From NCBI RefSeq assembly GCF_002150005.2, contig NZ_MSPP01000002.1, positions 248,001 through 312,000 of the forward strand: 64,000 nucleotides of DNA, read 5' to 3'. Positions 43,619-52,549 of the stretch are shown here, in pieces (the first letter of the stretch is position 1; every line of letters begins with the position of its first letter). This DNA comes from Marivivens niveibacter (GTDB lineage Bacteria > Pseudomonadota > Alphaproteobacteria > Rhodobacterales > Rhodobacteraceae). Under the pieces are notes generated by a model that was not told where the DNA came from, ran no database searches, and saw nothing but the letters and a program-made list of their open reading frames with translations. The position numbers and the translations under genes are program-made.

Positions 43619-44415
43619 GCGGCTCCCATTTTGGCTAGCATCGCTTCGATACGTGGGACGTCTTCGGGGTTGTTCAGTTCCCAGAATTGACGACCGCGGG
43701 CTTCAACCTCGACGCACAGAACATGCACGCCGCGTTCTAGGAAACGCAGCTGTTCCAGACCTTCAAGCTTTTCCAAGGGACCAGCGGACCAGCGCGGATA
43801 TGCCGCCAATGCGGACGGACGGTACGCATAGCACCCCACGTGGTGATATACTGGCGTCACTTCATCATCCGCATAGGTTTTTCCGGTGTAGGGGATCACC
43901 TCTTTGGAAAAATAAAGGGCGTTTTTATCGACGCCGAACACGGCAGTCGTACCGCCCACGCGGCCTGCGCGGCGATCCTCTAGGAACCCATTCAGGGCTT
44001 CGCCTTCGGTGACCAGAACGGGGGTCGCGACTTCGGCAACGGGGCTGCCTTTGAGCCCCGCAACCAGATCTTCGACGAACCACGCAGGGGTCAGCGGCGC
44101 ATCGCCCTGCAAGTTCACCACCACGTCAAACCCACCGCCCAGCGCGTCAAATGCCTCGGCGCAACGTTCGGTGCCGTTTTGGCACGACTCCGAGGTCATA
44201 ACGACTTCGGCACCAAAGGCCTCGGCAGCTTCGCGAATGCGGTCATCATCAGTGGCGACGACAACACGGTCGGCGCCTTTGACGGCCATCGCGGCCTCCC
44301 AACTGCGTTGGATCAGGCTTTTGGATTCGCCGCTTGCGCCTTTCAGTTCGACCAGCGGTTTGCCGGGATAACGGGTGGACGCATAGCGGGCGGGAATGAC
44401 GATTAGGGTGGGCAT
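43615..44415 (-). CDS. kdsB: 3-deoxy-manno-octulosonate cytidylyltransferase
   Basis: 266-aa enzyme activating Kdo as CMP-Kdo. The N-terminal IPARYASTRYPGKPLVEL and VNLQGDAPL, with the metal Asp, fit KdsB; most homologues read GDEP, and here it is GDAP. It is somewhat longer than the E. coli enzyme. It sits between cysQ (1-bp overlap) and a GT2 gene, so it may serve capsule Kdo as well as LPS. Confidence 0.88.
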   Translation of the reverse strand: MPTLIVIPARYASTRYPGKPLVELKGASGESKSLIQRSWEAAMAVKGADRVVVATDDDRIREAAEAFGAEVVMTSESCQNGTERCAEAFDALGGGFDVVVNLQGDAPLTPAWFVEDLVAGLKGSPVAEVATPVLVTEGEALNGFLEDRRAGRVGGTTAVFGVDKNALYFSKEVIPYTGKTYADDEVTPVYHHVGCYAYRPSALAAYPRWSAGPLEKLEGLEQLRFLERGVHVLCVEVEARGRQFWELNNPEDVPRIEAMLAKMGAA

Positions 44416-45212
44416 TAGGCTTCTTTCAGGTCAACGCCAGGGGCATAAGCAATAAAGAACGGGTTCGCGAAACCGTCTTTGCCATAGCGCAGTGGCTGAT
44501 GGTCATCGAAACGGATTACATCGCCACCAGCGCCCGCCAAAACAGCGTGGCCGGCAGCGGTATCCCATTCCATGGTGCGGCCAACGCGCGGGTACAAATC
44601 CGCCTCGCCCGTAGCAACAAGGCAGAATTTCAACGACGAACCTGCCGATTTCATATCCTTGGCATTGTATTTCGCCAGATAGTCATCGGTGGCTTGGTCG
44701 CGGTGCGATTTAGATGCGACTATATACAGGCCATCGTTGTCAGGTTTGGAAACGCGGATCGGGTTCAGGGTGCCGATGGTGTTTTTGTCGAATGGTGCGA
44801 CCTCTTCAACCGCATTGCCGCCAGCATCGGTAAAGAACAGGCGATCTTTGGCCGGTGCGTAAACAACACCGCGCACTGGGCTGCCATCAACGACATAGGC
44901 AATATTTACAGTGAAATCGCCGCGGCGGTGAACGAATTCTTTGGTGCCGTCCAGCGGATCAACGATCAGGAATGTCGACACAGATTGATCGTGGCTGTCG
45001 GACTGTTCTTCGGTGACCAGCGCAACATCAGGGAATTCAGCACGCAAACCGGCCGAGATCAGCGCATCGGCTGCTTCGTCAGCTGCGGTTACAGGGCTGT
45101 CATCGGATTTGCTTTTAACTTCGAAATCTGGGCCATTATAGATTTCCATGATCTTGTCACCGGCCTCTAGTGCCAAACGACGCATCACAAGTGTCAGCTT
45201 TTCAAAATCCAT
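44415..45212 (-). CDS. cysQ: 3'(2'),5'-bisphosphate nucleotidase
   Basis: 265-aa Li-sensitive phosphatase of the inositol monophosphatase fold that hydrolyses PAP, the by-product of PAPS-dependent sulfation. Metal ligands are seen in ALVTEEQ and LIVDPLDGTKEFVHRRGDFTVNIA, and in EWDTAAGHAVLAGAGG. It is the first gene of the minus-strand polysaccharide cluster and overlaps kdsB by one base. Presence of a sulfotransferase at the other end of the cluster fits a PAP-recycling role. Confidence 0.93.
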   Translation of the reverse strand: MDFEKLTLVMRRLALEAGDKIMEIYNGPDFEVKSKSDDSPVTAADEAADALISAGLRAEFPDVALVTEEQSDSHDQSVSTFLIVDPLDGTKEFVHRRGDFTVNIAYVVDGSPVRGVVYAPAKDRLFFTDAGGNAVEEVAPFDKNTIGTLNPIRVSKPDNDGLYIVASKSHRDQATDDYLAKYNAKDMKSAGSSLKFCLVATGEADLYPRVGRTMEWDTAAGHAVLAGAGGDVIRFDDHQPLRYGKDGFANPFFIAYAPGVDLKEA

Positions 45213-45352
45213 AATAAAATAACTCCAGTTTTCGGCCGTAATGTCGAATTATTGAACAGTTCATATCCGCCCCTTATGGTATGGCCTAAGACGGACAGCA
45301 AGAAATTCGTGCACGAATAGGCGAATCCCGATCAGACAGGTGAAAACAGGAC

Positions 45353-46174
45353 ATGTTCCAAGTCAGCAAACCAACCACGATGACCGGCTCAGCCTGGAAC
45401 ATCCTCCAGCTGATTTTTCATTCGACCGTCCGTGAAATTCGCAAAAGCCACCGCAACGCAGTTGTTGGGCTGCTCCTAAGCATGTTGCAAGCCGTGATCT
45501 TTGTCGGTGCGTTTTATTTCATGTTTCAAGTTCTAGGGATGCGCAACGCAAAGCTGCGCGGCGATTTCCTACTGTATATCATGTCGGGCGTGTTCCTATT
45601 CCTGACACATAACAAAGCGATGAGCGCGGTTTTTGGATCAGAAGGGTCAACCTCTGCGCTGTTGAAACATGCACCGTTGAATTCATTCATTCTGATTTCG
45701 TCGGCAGCATTGGGGTCGCTTTACACTCAGACCTTAGCGTTGTTGACCATTCTGTTTTTATATCACGCCATTGGCAATCCGGTAGAAATCCACGACCCAG
45801 TTGGCGCCTTTGCCATGCTGCTGCTTGCTTGGTTTTCTGGTGTATCTATCGGCATGCTATTTTTGGCAGCAAAACCGTGGTTCCCAACAGCAACCGGCGT
45901 TGTTCAGACCCTCTATTCACGGGCCAATATGATTGCGTCGGGAAAAATGTTCGTCGCGAATGCAACGCCTGGTTACATCTTACGCTTGTTTGACTGGAAT
46001 CCGCTATTTCACACGATCGACCAAGAACGCGGATACGTGTTTGTAAACTATTTCCCGCATCACAGCAGTATTACGTATCCGCTGGTCCTAAGCTTGATCT
46101 TTATCAGCATCGGTTTGCTGGGCGAATTCTTTACCCGCCGTCACGTTTCTATGAGCTGGGGTGCAACGCGATAA
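45353..46174 (+). CDS. ABC-2 type polysaccharide export permease
   Basis: 273-aa membrane protein with about six membrane segments and the ABC-2/KpsM-like pattern, including an N-terminal amphipathic RNAVVGLLLSMLQAVIFVG and a C-terminal LIFISIGLLGEFFTRRHV. It is divergent from cysQ. No ATP-binding partner (KpsT-like) is adjacent. It presumably exports the glycan made by the neighbouring cluster. Its stop codon touches the stop of alkB with no gap. Confidence 0.85.
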   Translation: MFQVSKPTTMTGSAWNILQLIFHSTVREIRKSHRNAVVGLLLSMLQAVIFVGAFYFMFQVLGMRNAKLRGDFLLYIMSGVFLFLTHNKAMSAVFGSEGSTSALLKHAPLNSFILISSAALGSLYTQTLALLTILFLYHAIGNPVEIHDPVGAFAMLLLAWFSGVSIGMLFLAAKPWFPTATGVVQTLYSRANMIASGKMFVANATPGYILRLFDWNPLFHTIDQERGYVFVNYFPHHSSITYPLVLSLIFISIGLLGEFFTRRHVSMSWGATR

Positions 46175-46798
46175 TCAGGTCACAACCCGCAGCGTGACGT
46201 TGATCCGGCCGCCTTTGCCCAAAAGCGTAGAGCTGTTTGGTTTTACACGGTCAATTCCATGAAACCGTAATCTGGATGGACCCGACAAAACACAGACATC
46301 CCCACTGTCTAACCAAACGCTTTCTGTTTTGCCGCCGCGTTCGTGATTACCCACGCGAAACAGCGCGCTATCGCCTAAAGAAATGGATACAACAGGCGCA
46401 TCAAAATCTGCCTCATCGCGGTCCTGATGCATCCCCATTTTTGCGTCTTCATCATAAAAGTTGATCAGGCAGCTTTCGGGGCGACGGGCCGAACCAGAAA
46501 CAGCGTCCCAAACATTCATCACGCTTTGCGGGATCGCGGGCCAATCGACGCCAGATGGATGGCGCGGTTCATATCGGTACCCTTTGCGGTCAGTGACCCA
46601 GCCGAATTTGCCGGCTGATGTCATGCGCACAGACATTTCTTTGCCGCGCATCGTTACAGGCCGAAACAATGGCGCAGCCGCGACGACCGCACGTAAATCC
46701 TGAACCATCGCAGCCTGCATTTCCGTATTCAAAAACGCTTTAAAGACGGGGACATCTCGCAAGATCACAGTGGGTGTCGGCAAAGAATTCATTTTCAT
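46175..46798 (-). CDS. alkB: Alpha-ketoglutarate-dependent DNA repair dioxygenase AlkB
   Basis: 207-aa Fe(II)/2-oxoglutarate dioxygenase removing methyl groups from damaged bases. The substrate lid (GKEMSVRMTSAGKFGW) precedes the iron site HQDRDE (HxD) and the second His in RFHGIDRV, followed by RINVTLR, the 2-oxoglutarate Arg pair. ATG 46798 is chosen, with AAGG just upstream; a 40-codon in-frame extension upstream into the dnaK promoter region is rejected. Divergent from dnaK. Confidence 0.93.
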   Translation of the reverse strand: MKMNSLPTPTVILRDVPVFKAFLNTEMQAAMVQDLRAVVAAAPLFRPVTMRGKEMSVRMTSAGKFGWVTDRKGYRYEPRHPSGVDWPAIPQSVMNVWDAVSGSARRPESCLINFYDEDAKMGMHQDRDEADFDAPVVSISLGDSALFRVGNHERGGKTESVWLDSGDVCVLSGPSRLRFHGIDRVKPNSSTLLGKGGRINVTLRVVT

Positions 46799-46843
46799 CG
46801 GCCTTCTTATGCTATTTTCGCACATTTCCACGCGTTGAACCCG

Positions 46844-46872
46844 TTGCAGGGGACAAAACGCACCCTTATATA
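46844..46872 (+). promoter_or_regulatory. Candidate promoter of dnaK
   Basis: TTGCAG at 46844-46849, a 17-bp spacer, and TATATA at 46867-46872, about 107 bp before the dnaK start. A GTTGAA just upstream (46834-46839) recalls a heat-shock -35 but has no well-placed partner. No CIRCE element is seen. Confidence 0.45.
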
Positions 46873-46978
46873 CCCCGTGTTCATTGGTTCGGACCAGTTT
46901 CCGACCAAATTCAACCACGAGGTTCAGGTGCCACCACCGGGCCTGAGCTGCTCAAACCGCCTAAGAGGGATTTGAAAA

Positions 46979-48892
46979 ATGGGAAAAGTCATTGGTATTG
47001 ACCTTGGTACCACCAACTCTTGCGTAGCTATCCTTGATGGCTCCAAGCCTCGCGTTATCGAAAACGCCGAAGGCGCACGCACCACACCATCCATCGTTGG
47101 TTTCACCGAAGACGAACGTCTGGTCGGCCAGCCTGCAAAACGTCAGGCCGTTACCAACCCTGAAAACACTGTTTTCGCAGTAAAACGCCTGATCGGCCGT
47201 CGCACCACCGACGCAGAAGTCGAAAAAGATAAGGATCTGGTTCCTTACAAAATCATCGACGGCGGCAATGGCGATGCATGGGTAGAAATCCGTGGCGACA
47301 AATATTCGCCATCGCAGATTTCCGCATTCATCCTGCAGAAAATGAAAGAAACCGCCGAGAGCTATCTGGGCGAAGAAGTCACTCAGGCGGTCATCACCGT
47401 TCCTGCGTACTTTAACGACGCACAGCGTCAGGCAACCAAAGACGCCGGTAAAATCGCTGGCCTAGAGGTTCTGCGTATCATCAACGAACCTACCTCGGCT
47501 GCTCTGGCTTATGGTCTGGACAAAGAAGACACCAAAACCATCGCGGTTTATGACCTTGGTGGTGGTACCTTCGACGTAACCATTCTGGAAATCGACGACG
47601 GCCTGTTCGAAGTGAAATCCACCAACGGTGACACGTTCCTGGGTGGTGAAGACTTTGACATGCGTATCGTCAACTATTTGGCTGACGAGTTCAAAAAAGA
47701 ACACGGCGTTGACCTGAAAACCGACAAAATGGCTCTGCAGCGTCTGAAAGAAGCCGCTGAGAAAGCTAAAATTGAACTGTCGTCGTCGCAGCAGACCGAA
47801 ATCAACCAACCGTTCATCTCGATGGGTTCGAACGGCCAGCCACTGCACATGGTCATGAAACTGACCCGCGCAAAGCTGGAATCGCTGGTTGCTGACCTGA
47901 TCAAAAATTCGATCAAACCATGTCAGGCTGCACTGAAAGACGCAGGTCTGACCACCGGCGACATCGACGAAGTCGTTCTGGTTGGCGGTATGACCCGTAT
48001 GCCTAAAGTGATCGAAGAAGTGACCAAATTCTTCGGCAAAGAGCCACACAAAGGCGTAAACCCTGACGAAGTTGTTGCCATGGGTGCAGCAATTCAGGCA
48101 GGCGTTCTGCAAGGCGACCTGAAAGATCTGGTTCTGCTGGACGTGACCCCTCTGTCGCTGGGTATCGAAACCCTGGGCGGCGTGTTCACCCGTCTGATCG
48201 ACCGCAACACCACGATCCCAACCAAAAAATCGCAGGTGTTCTCGACCGCAGAAGACAACCAAAACGCAGTGACCCTGCGCGTCTTCCAAGGCGAACGCGA
48301 AATGGCAGCCGACAACAAAATGCTGGGCCAGTTCAATCTGGAAGACATCCCACCAGCACCACGCGGTATGCCTCAGATCGAAGTGACCTTTGACATCGAC
48401 GCAAACGGCATCGTGTCCGTTGCTGCTAAAGACAAAGGCACCGGCAAGGAACAGTCGATCACGATCCAAGCATCGGGCGGTCTGTCGGACGCTGACATCG
48501 AACAGATGGTCAAAGACGCCGAAGCCAACGCCGAAGCCGATAAGGCACGCAAAGATCTGGTCGAAGCCAAAAACCAAGCTGAAAGCCTGATCCACTCGAC
48601 CGAGAAATCGATCGAAGATCACGGTGACAAGGTTGACCCATCGACCGTCGAAGCGATCGAACTGGCGCTGGCTGCGTTGAAAGACGAGCTGGAAAACGAA
48701 AACGCGGATAAAATCCGTTCGGGTATCCAGAACGTTACCGAAGCAGCAATGCGTCTGGGCGAAGCGATCTACAAATCGCAGCAAGAAGCAGCTGAAGGCG
48801 GCGACGCAGGTTCCGCAGACGAAGGCCCAGAGTCGGATGACGACATTCTGGATGCCGACTTCGAGGACCTAGGCGACGACAAGCGTGGCTAA
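46979..48892 (+). CDS. dnaK: Chaperone protein DnaK (Hsp70)
   Basis: 637-aa chaperone. The nucleotide-binding domain starts [17 protein letters not shown] and has [15 protein letters not shown] and [13 protein letters not shown]. The interdomain linker [17 protein letters not shown] is intact, then the substrate-binding domain, and the C-terminal lid ends in [20 protein letters not shown] with the EEVD-like acidic tail of alphaproteobacterial DnaK. It works with DnaJ, encoded 81 bp downstream, and GrpE (not here). Confidence 0.98.
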   Translation: MGKVIGIDLGTTNSCVAILDGSKPRVIENAEGARTTPSIVGFTEDERLVGQPAKRQAVTNPENTVFAVKRLIGRRTTDAEVEKDKDLVPYKIIDGGNGDAWVEIRGDKYSPSQISAFILQKMKETAESYLGEEVTQAVITVPAYFNDAQRQATKDAGKIAGLEVLRIINEPTSAALAYGLDKEDTKTIAVYDLGGGTFDVTILEIDDGLFEVKSTNGDTFLGGEDFDMRIVNYLADEFKKEHGVDLKTDKMALQRLKEAAEKAKIELSSSQQTEINQPFISMGSNGQPLHMVMKLTRAKLESLVADLIKNSIKPCQAALKDAGLTTGDIDEVVLVGGMTRMPKVIEEVTKFFGKEPHKGVNPDEVVAMGAAIQAGVLQGDLKDLVLLDVTPLSLGIETLGGVFTRLIDRNTTIPTKKSQVFSTAEDNQNAVTLRVFQGEREMAADNKMLGQFNLEDIPPAPRGMPQIEVTFDIDANGIVSVAAKDKGTGKEQSITIQASGGLSDADIEQMVKDAEANAEADKARKDLVEAKNQAESLIHSTEKSIEDHGDKVDPSTVEAIELALAALKDELENENADKIRSGIQNVTEAAMRLGEAIYKSQQEAAEGGDAGSADEGPESDDDILDADFEDLGDDKRG

Positions 48893-48919
48893 GTCCAAGG
48901 CGTAGCCAAGGAAACAATG

Positions 48920-48954
48920 AAGACCGGTCTGGGCTAACCGGGCCGGTCTTTTCC
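48920..48954 (+). terminator. Hairpin terminator between dnaK and dnaJ
   Basis: Stem AAGACCGG (48920-48927) / CCGGTCTT (48943-48950) followed by TTCC; it may attenuate rather than fully end transcription before dnaJ. Confidence 0.7.
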
Positions 48955-48973
48955 TTTCCCAAAGGGGGAACGT

Positions 48974-50122
48974 ATGTCAAAACGCGATTACTATGATGTA
49001 TTGGGGGCTTCGAAGGGCGCTTCTGCGGACGAATTGAAAAAGGCGTACCGCAAAAAAGCCAAGGAACTGCACCCAGACCGCAACGCAGACAATCCCAACG
49101 CCGAAAGCCAGTTCAAAGAAGTGAACGAAGCTTACGACGTTCTAAAAGACCCCGATAAAAAAGCTGCCTATGACCGCTATGGTCATGCGGCTTTTGAAAA
49201 CGGTGGCGGTGGCCATGGCAGCGGCGGTTTCCGCGGTCAGGGTGATTTCGGATCTGCCTTTTCGGATGTCTTTGACGATCTGTTCGGCGATTTCATGGGC
49301 GGCGGCCGTGGTGGCGGCGGCGGTCGTACCCGCGCACAGCGCGGCAATGACCTGCGCTATAACCTCGGGATCACGTTGGAAGAGGCCTATAACGGCCTGC
49401 AAAAAACGCTGAACGTCCCGACGTCGATCGCTTGTGATGGATGTAAAGGCACAGGTGCCGAAGGCGGCAGCGAACCTGTGACATGCCCAACCTGTGCTGG
49501 CATGGGCAAAGTCCGCGCGCAGCAAGGTTTCTTTACCGTTGAACGCACCTGTCCAACCTGTAACGGCATGGGTCAGACGATCAAAAACCCATGTAAAAAA
49601 TGCCACGGTGCTGGCCGCGTAGAGACTGAAAAATCTCTATCGGTTAACATTCCTGCGGGCGTTGAAACGGGGACTCGCATCCGTCTTGCCGGCGAAGGCG
49701 AAGCAGGCATGCGCGGCGGGCCAACGGGCGATCTGTACATCTTTATTCAGGTGGCAGATCACGAAATCTTTGAACGCGATGGAACGACACTGTTCTGCCG
49801 CGTGCCGGTTTCGATGGTCGATGCGGCCTTGGGCGGCGACGTAGAGGTGCCAACACTGGATGGTGGACGCGCACGCGTCAAAATCCCCGAAGGCAGCCAA
49901 TCGGGCCGTCAAATGCGTCTACGCGGCAAGGGGATGCCTGCCCTGCGTGGTGGCGGAACGGGTGACATGCTGATCGAATTGAATGTCGAAACGCCTGTCA
50001 AACTAACGTCCCAACAAAAAGAGCTGCTGCGCGAGTTCCAAGAGCTAAGCACAGACAACAACCCGCATTCGTCGAAATTCTTTTCGGCGGTAAAAGGGTT
50101 CTGGGATTCGATGAAGGGATAA
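48974..50122 (+). CDS. dnaJ: Chaperone protein DnaJ (Hsp40)
   Basis: 382-aa co-chaperone. The J domain (2-70) has the HPD tripeptide in [11 protein letters not shown], then a Gly-rich linker ([12 protein letters not shown]). Four zinc-binding repeats follow: [32 protein letters not shown]. Two C-terminal client-binding domains end in [14 protein letters not shown]. The start has GGGGGAACGT upstream. The protein is complete. Confidence 0.97.
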   Translation: MSKRDYYDVLGASKGASADELKKAYRKKAKELHPDRNADNPNAESQFKEVNEAYDVLKDPDKKAAYDRYGHAAFENGGGGHGSGGFRGQGDFGSAFSDVFDDLFGDFMGGGRGGGGGRTRAQRGNDLRYNLGITLEEAYNGLQKTLNVPTSIACDGCKGTGAEGGSEPVTCPTCAGMGKVRAQQGFFTVERTCPTCNGMGQTIKNPCKKCHGAGRVETEKSLSVNIPAGVETGTRIRLAGEGEAGMRGGPTGDLYIFIQVADHEIFERDGTTLFCRVPVSMVDAALGGDVEVPTLDGGRARVKIPEGSQSGRQMRLRGKGMPALRGGGTGDMLIELNVETPVKLTSQQKELLREFQELSTDNNPHSSKFFSAVKGFWDSMKG

Positions 50123-50142
50123 CTCCCTAACGTACCCACATC

Positions 50143-50172
50143 AAAGGCGGCCCCTATCGGGTCGCCTTTTTT
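50143..50172 (+). terminator. Terminator after dnaJ
   Basis: AAAGGCGGCCC / GGGTCGCCTTT hairpin with a short CTAT-type loop and T-run. Confidence 0.8.
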
Positions 50173-50213
50173 CGTTTACGGGTCTTTAACCACGTTTAAC
50201 GCACTCTACCCCT

Positions 50214-50984
50214 ATGAGTCGCATTAATCACATGGCCGAAGCGCCACTGCCATTTTTCGACGCGGGTGACGAAACGCCCGTCATCGCGTCGCCCAAAGGC
50301 GCGGCCCCTACTCCGTCATACCTAAAGGATCACCGCGCACGTCTACGCGAACGGTTCATGGCAGGTGGCGCATCGCCTATGCCAGACTATGAGCTGCTGG
50401 AACTGGTTCTGTTCCGCGCGATCCCCCGTCAGGATGTGAAACCACTGGCGCGGCGTCTGATCGAAACCTTTGGCGATTTTGGACGCGTGTTGACCGCCAA
50501 CCCATCGAAATTGAAAGAGGTCAAAGGCGTCGGAGATGCCGTTGTCATCGAATTAAAAGTCGTTGAGGCCGCAGCAGGTAGATTGGCCCGCGCAAAGGTC
50601 ATCCAACGACACGTTATCAGCAGTTGGGACGCGGTTTTGGACTATTGCCATACGGTCATGGCCCACCGCGAAACCGAACAATTCAGGGTCCTGTTTCTAG
50701 ATCGCAAAAACGTGGTTATCGCAGACGAAGAGCAGGCCAAAGGCACGGTCGATCATGTTCCCGTCTACCCGCGCGAGGTCGTCAAACGCGCGCTGGAACT
50801 AAACGCATCTGCGTTGATTTTGGTCCACAACCACCCATCCGGCGACCCGACTCCATCAGAGGCAGACATCGCCATCACAAGGCAGATTGAAGACGCAGCA
50901 ACCGTGTTGGGACTGACCCTGCATGATCACCTGATAATCGGGAAATCAACAGAGCTTAGTTTTCGCGCCGAAGGATTGATCTAG
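50214..50984 (+). CDS. radC: RadC family JAB/MPN-domain protein
   Basis: 256-aa protein. An N-terminal helix-hairpin-helix region (KEVKGVGDAVVIELK) is followed by a JAB1/MPN metalloprotease-like domain with the metal motif HNHPSGDPTPSEADI (about 205-219). The DNA-repair name is historical; biochemical function is unsettled. ATG 50214 has no evident Shine-Dalgarno; ATG 50232 is an alternative. Its TAG stop shares CTAG with the stop of the convergent gene. Confidence 0.9.
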   Translation: MSRINHMAEAPLPFFDAGDETPVIASPKGAAPTPSYLKDHRARLRERFMAGGASPMPDYELLELVLFRAIPRQDVKPLARRLIETFGDFGRVLTANPSKLKEVKGVGDAVVIELKVVEAAAGRLARAKVIQRHVISSWDAVLDYCHTVMAHRETEQFRVLFLDRKNVVIADEEQAKGTVDHVPVYPREVVKRALELNASALILVHNHPSGDPTPSEADIAITRQIEDAATVLGLTLHDHLIIGKSTELSFRAEGLI

Positions 50985-52549
50985 CCGTCGATCCACAATT
51001 CCACGCGCCGATTCATGCGGCGCCCCCAATGGGTTTCATCGCAGCCCATCGGTAATGCTTCGCCAAAGCCCAAGGTATCGATCACAACGCCCTCTGGTAT
51101 GTCGCCACCCAAAAGCGTGCGCAATTCTGCCAGTACGCTGTCCGCACGGGTCAGCGACAGCGTTCTATTTGCGTCAGCAGGACCATTACCATCGCTAAAT
51201 CCGACCAATGCCAAATGGCGACCATTGTACAAACCATCGCGGATGGCTTTGGCCAGATAAACCAAATTGGATTTAGAAACGGGGGTCAGCGCTGTTGATC
51301 CTTCGGCAAAACGGAATGTTGGCGACAGGCGTGCATGGCCATCCAGCTGGCGCAACATATCCTGCAAATCAGACAACGGTACGGACTGCCCAGCCAGCAT
51401 GATTGCATTGGCCAACCGTTCGCCCTGAACATCCAGACCAATGGGCACCGCGCCTTGATCCACGAAACCTGCGCGGCGAATAACCGCTTGGGCCTGATGG
51501 CTTTGTAGCCAATTTACGAACTCGCGCGCCTCGGGTGCAATGCGATATCCTGGCAAATACAGATACAGCGGCAAGGTCAGTGGATAGTCGCCCGTTTTCA
51601 GCGCAGTAAGGCGCGGGACCGACCGCAGACCGCAAACGTCCTGCAGAACCAACGGCGTTGCATTGCCGAATGCCCCCATCGGCGAGACACCCAAACCGCC
51701 AATGTCATCCGTAACAGTGGTCGCTAAATCAGTCATCGACGGCACACGCGTGATATCCGCGCGCTTAGCGCTGTCGGACAGTAATAATTCCTCGAACCCG
51801 CGAATTTGGCCACTAGAGGCATCAGGCAACATAGGATGAATAGGAATATCTTCGCCACCCAATTGGTCCCAATTGACGATATCACCCCGAAACACCGCTG
51901 CTAAATCATCCAGAGAAATCGTGTGCACAGATTGCGCAGGCGATGCGACAGGCACCAATGCGTCCAAGGCAATGATGCGCGATCGCCCACTACTCGTTGG
52001 CGCACCAAAACCCGCTTGAATAGATTGCGCAACTTCATCGGGGGATGCGGGGCGATCAGACATTACAATGTCGATCTTGCCCTCTATCTGCTGTGTAAAT
52101 GCCGATTGCGGGTCTGACAGGATGAAATCGACCTTTAGGATCGGCGCGCCCACTGGGCCGACCAAATATTGCAAAGCGGTCGTTTGGTCTGTGGCCTGAA
52201 CATTCCATCCCTTTGCGCGACCAAACGCTTCGACCAGGGCAGGTAATAACACCTCTCCAATACGTGTCGAGCCTGCAAAACGCAGCTCTGCCGGACCGTT
52301 TTCGATCGGGCAGCGCAGACCTTCGCAAATCGTCCCTGCATAAGAAAGCGTCAGGATACCAAATTCGGGCGTATCAAGACGCAGATAGGTGCCGTCGTAG
52401 CCCAGCACCTCTCCGAAAAGGTCAAGACCGGTGGGCGTTGTGATCCGCACAGGTTCTGCATGGGCTGGTACAGAAATACAAAACAACGCAGCCATAAAGG
52501 CCGCGCTGATGCTGTTCAGTTTTGGTCTGAATTTAAATCGTCGCTTCAT
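50981..52549 (-). CDS. PstS-like binding domain fused to OmpA domain
   Basis: 522-aa secreted protein. A signal peptide (about 1-31, AALFCISVPAHA) is followed by a short N-terminal domain. Next is a phosphate-binding-protein-like domain (about 85-375: ELRFAGSTRIGEVLLPAL, GKIDIVMSDRP, ALVPVASPAQSVHTISLDDLAAVFRGDI). The C-terminus is an OmpA peptidoglycan-binding domain (about 405-520: FRFAEGSTALTPVSKSNLVYLA, LVGFSDGNGPADANRTLSLTRADSV). This would tether a solute-binding module to the wall. It overlaps the upstream secreted-protein gene by 4 bp. The ligand is uncertain. Confidence 0.85.
   Translation of the reverse strand: MKRRFKFRPKLNSISAAFMAALFCISVPAHAEPVRITTPTGLDLFGEVLGYDGTYLRLDTPEFGILTLSYAGTICEGLRCPIENGPAELRFAGSTRIGEVLLPALVEAFGRAKGWNVQATDQTTALQYLVGPVGAPILKVDFILSDPQSAFTQQIEGKIDIVMSDRPASPDEVAQSIQAGFGAPTSSGRSRIIALDALVPVASPAQSVHTISLDDLAAVFRGDIVNWDQLGGEDIPIHPMLPDASSGQIRGFEELLLSDSAKRADITRVPSMTDLATTVTDDIGGLGVSPMGAFGNATPLVLQDVCGLRSVPRLTALKTGDYPLTLPLYLYLPGYRIAPEAREFVNWLQSHQAQAVIRRAGFVDQGAVPIGLDVQGERLANAIMLAGQSVPLSDLQDMLRQLDGHARLSPTFRFAEGSTALTPVSKSNLVYLAKAIRDGLYNGRHLALVGFSDGNGPADANRTLSLTRADSVLAELRTLLGGDIPEGVVIDTLGFGEALPMGCDETHWGRRMNRRVELWIDG

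Noticed and set aside
46799-46918. N-terminal extension of alkB
   Set aside because: It covers the likely dnaK promoter, contains no AlkB-like sequence, and the inner ATG has a Shine-Dalgarno.
46799-46978. CIRCE heat-shock operator before dnaK
   Set aside because: No TTAGCACTC-N9-GAGTGCTAA-type inverted repeat is present.
47462-48784. A 440-codon open frame antisense to dnaK
   Set aside because: Created by the codon bias of dnaK; the product is Phe/His/Val-rich with no known motif, and no ribosome site precedes it.
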